From positions 1 through 64,000 of the forward strand of contig QOZR01000002.1 in NCBI GenBank assembly GCA_003576685.1: a DNA stretch of 64,000 bases, written 5' to 3'. How positions within the stretch are numbered: position 1 is the stretch's first letter; each line of letters starts with the position of its first letter. Of the stretch, positions 59,696-64,000 are shown one piece after another. The notes below the pieces were generated by a model. That model ran no database searches. It worked only from the letters and a program-made list of their open reading frames with translations, and was not told the origin of the DNA. The stretch comes from Virgifigura deserti (GTDB taxonomy: Bacteria > Pseudomonadota > Alphaproteobacteria > Dongiales > Dongiaceae). The translations under genes were made by a program, and so were the position numbers.

Positions 59696-62600
59696 GCGCA
59701 TTCTCCCTGCCGTCGATAGGCCAGCTCCGCGAGCCGGCCATAGGCCGCGTTCGAGCGCGGCCGCCACAATCCGCGCTCCTGCGCCTCGATCAAGCGCTCC
59801 GCCATCTCGCGGGCGGCATCCGGATTGGCATCGAGCATGAAGGCGCGCACCGCGTCGTCGGCGACATAAGCGTCGAACACGGCGTCGAAATGGTGGTCGG
59901 CGACGCAATCGGCGGTCGCGGCGAAGGCGAACAGGTAATCGACCGTCGCCGCCATCTCGAAAGCGCCCTTATAGCCGTGGCGCATCACGCCGCGAATCCA
60001 TTTCGGATTGACCACGCGGGCGCGGACGACCCGGGCGATCTCCTCGTCCAGCGTGCGGATCTTCGGGTTTTCCGGTCGTGAATGGTCGTTGTGGTAGATC
60101 GCCGGCCGCCGGCCGGTCAGCTCGCGCACCGCCGCCGCAAGCCCGCCCTCGAACTGGTAGTAGTCGTCGCTGTCGAGCAAATCATGCTCGCGGTTGTCCT
60201 GGTTGTGCAGCACGCCCTCGACCTTGGCGAGTCGCGTCTCGAACAGCCGATGCTCCGCCGCCCCCGCCGCGCCGTCGCCATAGGCATAGCCGCCCCAGGC
60301 GATGTAGGCGCGGGCGAGGTCGGCCGCGCTCTCCCAGCCGCGCTCGTCGATCAGCGCCTGGAGGCCGGCGCCATAGGCGCCCGGCTTCGAGCCGAAGACG
60401 CGGAAGCCGGCGCGGCGCTTTGCCGCTTCGGACGAAAGTCCAGTCGCGACCAGCGCCTCCGCGTCCTGGCGAACGCGCTCGGCAAGCGGGTTCATCGCCG
60501 GCGGCTCGTCGAGCGCGGCGACGGCGCGGGCGGCGCTGTCGACCAAGTCGATCTGCGCCGGGAAGGCGTCGCGGAAGAAGCCGGACACGCGCAGCGTCAC
60601 ATCGACCCGCGGCCGGTCGAGCACGGAGAGCGGCAGGATCTCGAATCCGTTTACCCGGCCGGAGCCCGCATCCCAAGTCGGCCGCACACCCATTAGCGCC
60701 AGCGCCTGCGCGATGTCGTCGCCGCCGGTGCGCATGTTGGCCGTCCCCCAGGCCGAGAGCGCCAGCGCCTTCGGCCAGGCGCCATGCTCCTGGCGATGGC
60801 GGTCGAGCAGCAGGCTCGCCGATTTCCAGCCGAGCAGCCACGCGGTCGCGGTCGGCACGGTGCGGGTGTCGACGGAGTAGAAGTTGCGGCCCGTCGGCAG
60901 CACGTCGAGACGGCCCCGCGTCGGCGCGCCGGACGGGCCCGGCGCAACGAAGCGGCCGTCGAGTCCGGCGAGCAGCCCAGCGATTTCGGAGTCTCCGCAG
61001 GACTGCACGGTGGGACGCAGGTCGGTGTCGATAAAGGCGAGCACGGCCCGCGTCGCGGTCCAGGTCGGTTCGGGTTGAGTCTCACCGGCGACCAGACGCT
61101 GCGCCAGGAGTTCCAGACGCTCGACGGTGTCGCCGTGGGTGCGCCAAGCGCCCGGAGAAGTGAGTTCAAGCGCCGTCGGTCGCGGCTCGGTCCAGGGCTG
61201 CGCCATCTCGGCGGCGAGCGGATCGAATCCCTCGGAACAGAGGCCGAGATCCTGCGCCAGCGCGCGGATCAGGGATGTGTTCACCCCCTCGCCCTTGCCG
61301 CGCGGCAGGCGGGTCAGCGCGACCAGCAGATCGGTGAGCTGATCGCCGCCCGGCGACTCGCCGAAGATGTGCAGGCCGTCGCGGATCTGCAGCTCCTTCA
61401 GCTCGCAGAGGTGATTGTCGAGCTTGCCGAGCGCGGTCTGCGCGTCCTCATCGCGGGCGATGCCGCAATCTTTGTCGAGGCCGGTGGTCGCCGCTAGCTC
61501 CAGAATCTGCTCGCGCAGCACACGGCAGCGCCGCGGGTCGAGGCCCGCCGCCTCGTAATATTCATCGACGAGCCGCTCGAGGTCGCGCAGGGGACCGTAG
61601 CTCTCCGCCCGCGTCAGCGGCGGGGTCAGGTGATCGATTATCACCGCGGCGGTCCGACGCTTCGCCTGGCTGCCCTCGCCGGGGTCGTTGACGATGAAGG
61701 GATAGAGATGCGGCAGGGGCCCCAGCGCCGCCTCGGGATAGCACTCGGCCGAGAGCGCCAGCGCCTTGCCCGGCAACCATTCGAGATTGCCGTGCTTGCC
61801 CATATGGACCACAGCATGGACGTCGACCGCGCGCCGCAGCCAGGCATAGAAGGCGAGATAGCCATGCGGCGGCACGAGATCGGGGTCGTGATAGCTGCGT
61901 GCCGGATCGATGTTGTAGCCGCGCGCCGGCTGGATTGCGACGATGACCCGGCCGAGACGAAACGCCGGCAGGCGGAAGCCGTCATCCTCGAAGAACGGAT
62001 CGTCCTCGGGCTGGCCCCAGCGCGCCGTGACCGCCGCACGCACGGCTTCCGGCAAATCGTCGAAGAACGCCCGGTAGGCGGACAAGGCAAAAGGCTCCCC
62101 GCCTGCCCGCGCACCGCTGTTGGTCGGGCCGGCGAGGAGGCGGGCGATCAGCGCGGCGCCGTCGGCCGGTGGATCCGCGACGTCGTAGCCGGCGGCCCGC
62201 ATCGCGGCGAGGACGCGCACGGCGCCGGCCGGTGTGTCGAGCCCGACGCCGTTGCCGATGCGGCCATCCCGGTTCGGGTAGTTCGCGAGGATCAGCGCGA
62301 CACGGCGCTCGGCTGCCGGCGTCGTCCGCAGCCGCGCCCAGGCGGCGGAGAGCGCGGCGCTGTAGTCGACCCGGTCGGGCACCGGCTCGTAGGTGACGAT
62401 CGGGCATTCAGTCGCGGCGTCGAACCGCGCCTCGGCCTTGAAGGAGACGGCGCGGCCGAGGATCCGGCCATCGACCTCCGGCAGGGCGACATGCATTGCG
62501 ATGTCGCGGGCCGAGAGCCCCTGCGCCCCGTCGCGCCATGCGGCTTCCGACCCGCCAGAGAATACGACCTGAAGCACCGGACAGTCGGCGGCGTCGAACG

Positions 62601-63441
62601 GTGTCTCGGCGCGGCTCGCACCCGGCTGCGACACCGCGAAGGCAGTGGCGTTGAGGATCACGGCCGGCGGAGCCTCGGCCAACAGCGCGCGCAGGGTATC
62701 GGCCGCAACAGCCTCCTTCAGGCTGGTGGTGTAGATCGGCAGTGGATTGAGTTCCTGCCGCTGAAGCGCCGCGACCAGGGCATCGATCACCGCAAGGTTC
62801 GCGCCCTGCAGCAGCGCCCGATAGAAGACGAGCGCCGCCACCGGCGCGTCGGCGCGCCAATGCGCCCGAAGATCGGCGAGGCTCGGCCGATCGATCCCCG
62901 GCCAGTAGAGGCCGGCACGTAGGAGAGCGGCCGGCTCGCGCCATGGTCTTTCGCGACCGATCAGGGTACCGGCATAAGCGAGCAGACTGGCGGCATTCTC
63001 AACACCGCCCTGGACGCAATATTGCCAGAGGCGATGCGCGGCTTCCTGCGGCATCGTCGTCAGCGCGGCCAGCTCCGGATCGGGCTGATCGTCGCCCGGC
63101 AGCACCGCGAGCGGAATACCGCACCGCCGACAGGTCTCCGCCACCTGCTCGATGCCGTAGGACCAGTAGCGGACGCCGCCGAGCAGGCGGACGATCACCA
63201 GCCGCGCCTCTGCGATCACCGTCTCGACATAGCCGTCGACCGACAGATTGTGCGCGAGGAACATCAGATTGGCGAGGCGCAGGCTCGGTCCGTCCTCCGC
63301 AACGCGCGCCTGCGCCGTGGAAAGGCAGGCGAGTTCCGTGTCGGCCGCTGACAGGAAGACGATGTCGCCCGGCGTCTGGCCGAGATCGACGGCCTCGCTG
63401 CCGTCGGCGATCACCCCCGGTTTGGCGGCGAGCAGATGCAT
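59692..63441 (-). CDS. cobN: Cobaltochelatase subunit CobN
   Basis: 1249 residues, full size for CobN. N-terminus MHLLAAKPGVIADGSEAVDL with GQTPGDIVFLSAADTELACL. Landmarks are LRLANLMFLAHNLSVDGYVE, YPNRDGRIGNGVGLDTPAG, IQPARGYNIDPARSYHDPDLVPPHGYLAFYAWLR, VVHMGKHGNLEWLPGKALALS, HIFGESPGGDQLTDLLVAL and YAWGGYAYGDG. Large subunit of the ATP-dependent CobNST chelatase, which inserts cobalt late, into hydrogenobyrinate a,c-diamide. CobS and CobT are not in the window. It follows cobW by 76 bases, which carry a small palindrome. Confidence 0.96.
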   Translation of the reverse strand: MHLLAAKPGVIADGSEAVDLGQTPGDIVFLSAADTELACLSTAQARVAEDGPSLRLANLMFLAHNLSVDGYVETVIAEARLVIVRLLGGVRYWSYGIEQVAETCRRCGIPLAVLPGDDQPDPELAALTTMPQEAAHRLWQYCVQGGVENAASLLAYAGTLIGRERPWREPAALLRAGLYWPGIDRPSLADLRAHWRADAPVAALVFYRALLQGANLAVIDALVAALQRQELNPLPIYTTSLKEAVAADTLRALLAEAPPAVILNATAFAVSQPGASRAETPFDAADCPVLQVVFSGGSEAAWRDGAQGLSARDIAMHVALPEVDGRILGRAVSFKAEARFDAATECPIVTYEPVPDRVDYSAALSAAWARLRTTPAAERRVALILANYPNRDGRIGNGVGLDTPAGAVRVLAAMRAAGYDVADPPADGAALIARLLAGPTNSGARAGGEPFALSAYRAFFDDLPEAVRAAVTARWGQPEDDPFFEDDGFRLPAFRLGRVIVAIQPARGYNIDPARSYHDPDLVPPHGYLAFYAWLRRAVDVHAVVHMGKHGNLEWLPGKALALSAECYPEAALGPLPHLYPFIVNDPGEGSQAKRRTAAVIIDHLTPPLTRAESYGPLRDLERLVDEYYEAAGLDPRRCRVLREQILELAATTGLDKDCGIARDEDAQTALGKLDNHLCELKELQIRDGLHIFGESPGGDQLTDLLVALTRLPRGKGEGVNTSLIRALAQDLGLCSEGFDPLAAEMAQPWTEPRPTALELTSPGAWRTHGDTVERLELLAQRLVAGETQPEPTWTATRAVLAFIDTDLRPTVQSCGDSEIAGLLAGLDGRFVAPGPSGAPTRGRLDVLPTGRNFYSVDTRTVPTATAWLLGWKSASLLLDRHRQEHGAWPKALALSAWGTANMRTGGDDIAQALALMGVRPTWDAGSGRVNGFEILPLSVLDRPRVDVTLRVSGFFRDAFPAQIDLVDSAARAVAALDEPPAMNPLAERVRQDAEALVATGLSSEAAKRRAGFRVFGSKPGAYGAGLQALIDERGWESAADLARAYIAWGGYAYGDGAAGAAEHRLFETRLAKVEGVLHNQDNREHDLLDSDDYYQFEGGLAAAVRELTGRRPAIYHNDHSRPENPKIRTLDEEIARVVRARVVNPKWIRGVMRHGYKGAFEMAATVDYLFAFAATADCVADHHFDAVFDAYVADDAVRAFMLDANPDAAREMAERLIEAQERGLWRPRSNAAYGRLAELAYRRQGECA

Positions 63442-63471
63442 CAGCGACGCCTCGGCATGGCGCGACGACGG

Positions 63472-63498
63472 TAGGAGCGGGTTTCAAACCCGCCCCTA
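63472..63498. repeat. Small palindrome between cobN and cobW
   Basis: GCGGGTTTC at 63477-63485 runs directly into AAACCCGC (63486-63493), an almost perfect palindrome flanked by TAGG and CCTA. GGGCGGGTTT-AAACCCGCCC is a dispersed repeat type in alphaproteobacteria. It lies in the 76-base cobW-cobN gap. Confidence 0.6.
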
Positions 63499-63517
63499 TG
63501 GCGGCACCGATCCTGCT

Positions 63518-64000
63518 TCATGATGCTCCGCCGATGGCGGCGGTGATGGCGTCACGGTCGAGACCCTGAAGGCCGATCACGACGAGGCGTCCGTCGCGCG
63601 CTTCATCCGCGCCCCAGGGGCGGTCGTAATAATGCTGCAGGCGGCTGCCGACGCCCTGCAGGACCAGCCGCATCTCCTTGCCCATCACCGGCAGGAAGCC
63701 CTTCACCCGCAGGATGTCATGATGCTCGATCACCGGCAGCAGCCGCGCGATCAGCGCCTCGGGCGAGGCGATCGGCGGTAGTGCGATCGGGAAGCTCTCG
63801 AACTCGTCATGGTCATGGTCGGCGTCGGGATCGTCATGATGCGACGGCCGCGCGTCGAGATCGTCCTCGACCGCCGCGCCGAGGCCGAGCAGCACCGCCG
63901 CATCGATCGCGCCGTAGGAGGCCGAGACGACTTTGACCGCGCGGGTGAGCTCGGCACCGATCGCCGCTTCCGCCGCCGTGCGGGCGGTGTCGTCGAGCTG
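63518..64000 (-). CDS. cobW: CobW family metallochaperone GTPase, C-terminal part
   Basis: The window holds the last 160 codons plus stop; the GTPase domain lies beyond the right edge. The visible part begins QLDDTARTAAEAAIGAELTR with AVKVVSASYGAIDAAVLLGLG. A metal-binding stretch (PSHHDDPDADHDHDE) follows, then the CobW C-terminal domain (FPIALPPIASPEALIARLLPVIE, ILRVKGFLPVMGKEMRLVLQGVGSRLQHYYDRPW, LVVIGLQGLDRDAITAAI). CobW is thought to supply cobalt to the chelatase; direct linkage to cobN supports that here. First visible gene of the cobW-cobN-cobO-cobQ unit, whose promoter is outside the window. Confidence 0.93.
   Translation of the reverse strand, partial: QLDDTARTAAEAAIGAELTRAVKVVSASYGAIDAAVLLGLGAAVEDDLDARPSHHDDPDADHDHDEFESFPIALPPIASPEALIARLLPVIEHHDILRVKGFLPVMGKEMRLVLQGVGSRLQHYYDRPWGADEARDGRLVVIGLQGLDRDAITAAIGGAS

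Overview
The window is a gene-dense, high-GC bacterial chromosome segment. It encodes an ALA synthase (the C4 heme route), the xseB-ispA-dxs run, chorismate synthase next to a FabI-type enoyl reductase, a CbpA/CbpM pair and a very large cobalamin cluster. This combination points to an alphaproteobacterium, most like the Rhodospirillales; that placement is inference from gene content and style. I saw no tRNA, rRNA, CRISPR array, phage gene or transposase. Both ends are cut inside genes: the C-terminus of a mannose-1-phosphate guanylyltransferase/isomerase-type protein on the left and CobW on the right.

Left part (about 0-20 kb): a DapB-like reductase that lacks the catalytic histidines, a class III omega-aminotransferase, hemA, a PadR-like regulator, then a coherent catabolic/transport locus. 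That locus is a GntR/FCD repressor, an M20 N-carbamoyl-amino-acid hydrolase and a DUF1028 protein on the minus strand, divergent from a peptide-type ABC transporter whose permease and ATPase are fused. A predicted fluoroacetate dehalogenase, an SDR, a LysE exporter, a two-domain universal stress protein, a CDF metal exporter and pdxH follow.

Middle (about 19-42 kb): CbpA/CbpM, fabI, aroC, sppA; a minus-strand isoprenoid run xseB-ispA-dxs followed by a MATE exporter and tlyA, with two tandem near-perfect hairpins between ispA and dxs; a histone-deacetylase-family enzyme; an orphan PEP-CTERM protein; a persulfide-dioxygenase-like metallohydrolase; a YsnF/DUF2382 stress block with an EcfG-type promoter candidate; an enoyl-CoA hydratase, another metallohydrolase, a PuuB-like oxidoreductase, a HupE-type metal permease and a translationally coupled pabB-pabA-pabC operon.

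Right part (about 42.5-64 kb): a cobalamin factory. Transcription units are cobA-cobB-cbtB-cbtA (minus), cbiD-cobK (plus), bluB (plus), cbiX-cobH-cobL-cobI-cbiG/cobJ-cobM (minus, mostly ATGA-coupled), cobD (plus) and cobW-cobN-cobO-cobQ (minus). The mix is unusual: early-cobalt, anaerobic-type components (CbiX, CbiD, CbiG) sit beside the late-cobalt chelatase subunit CobN, and no CobG, CobF, CobS or CobT is present in the window. Cobalt supply looks built in (CbtAB, HupE), and several of these proteins carry long histidine-rich metal-binding stretches. Several families of short palindromic intergenic repeats are scattered through the window; one appears to have entered the 5' end of cobH and is translated.
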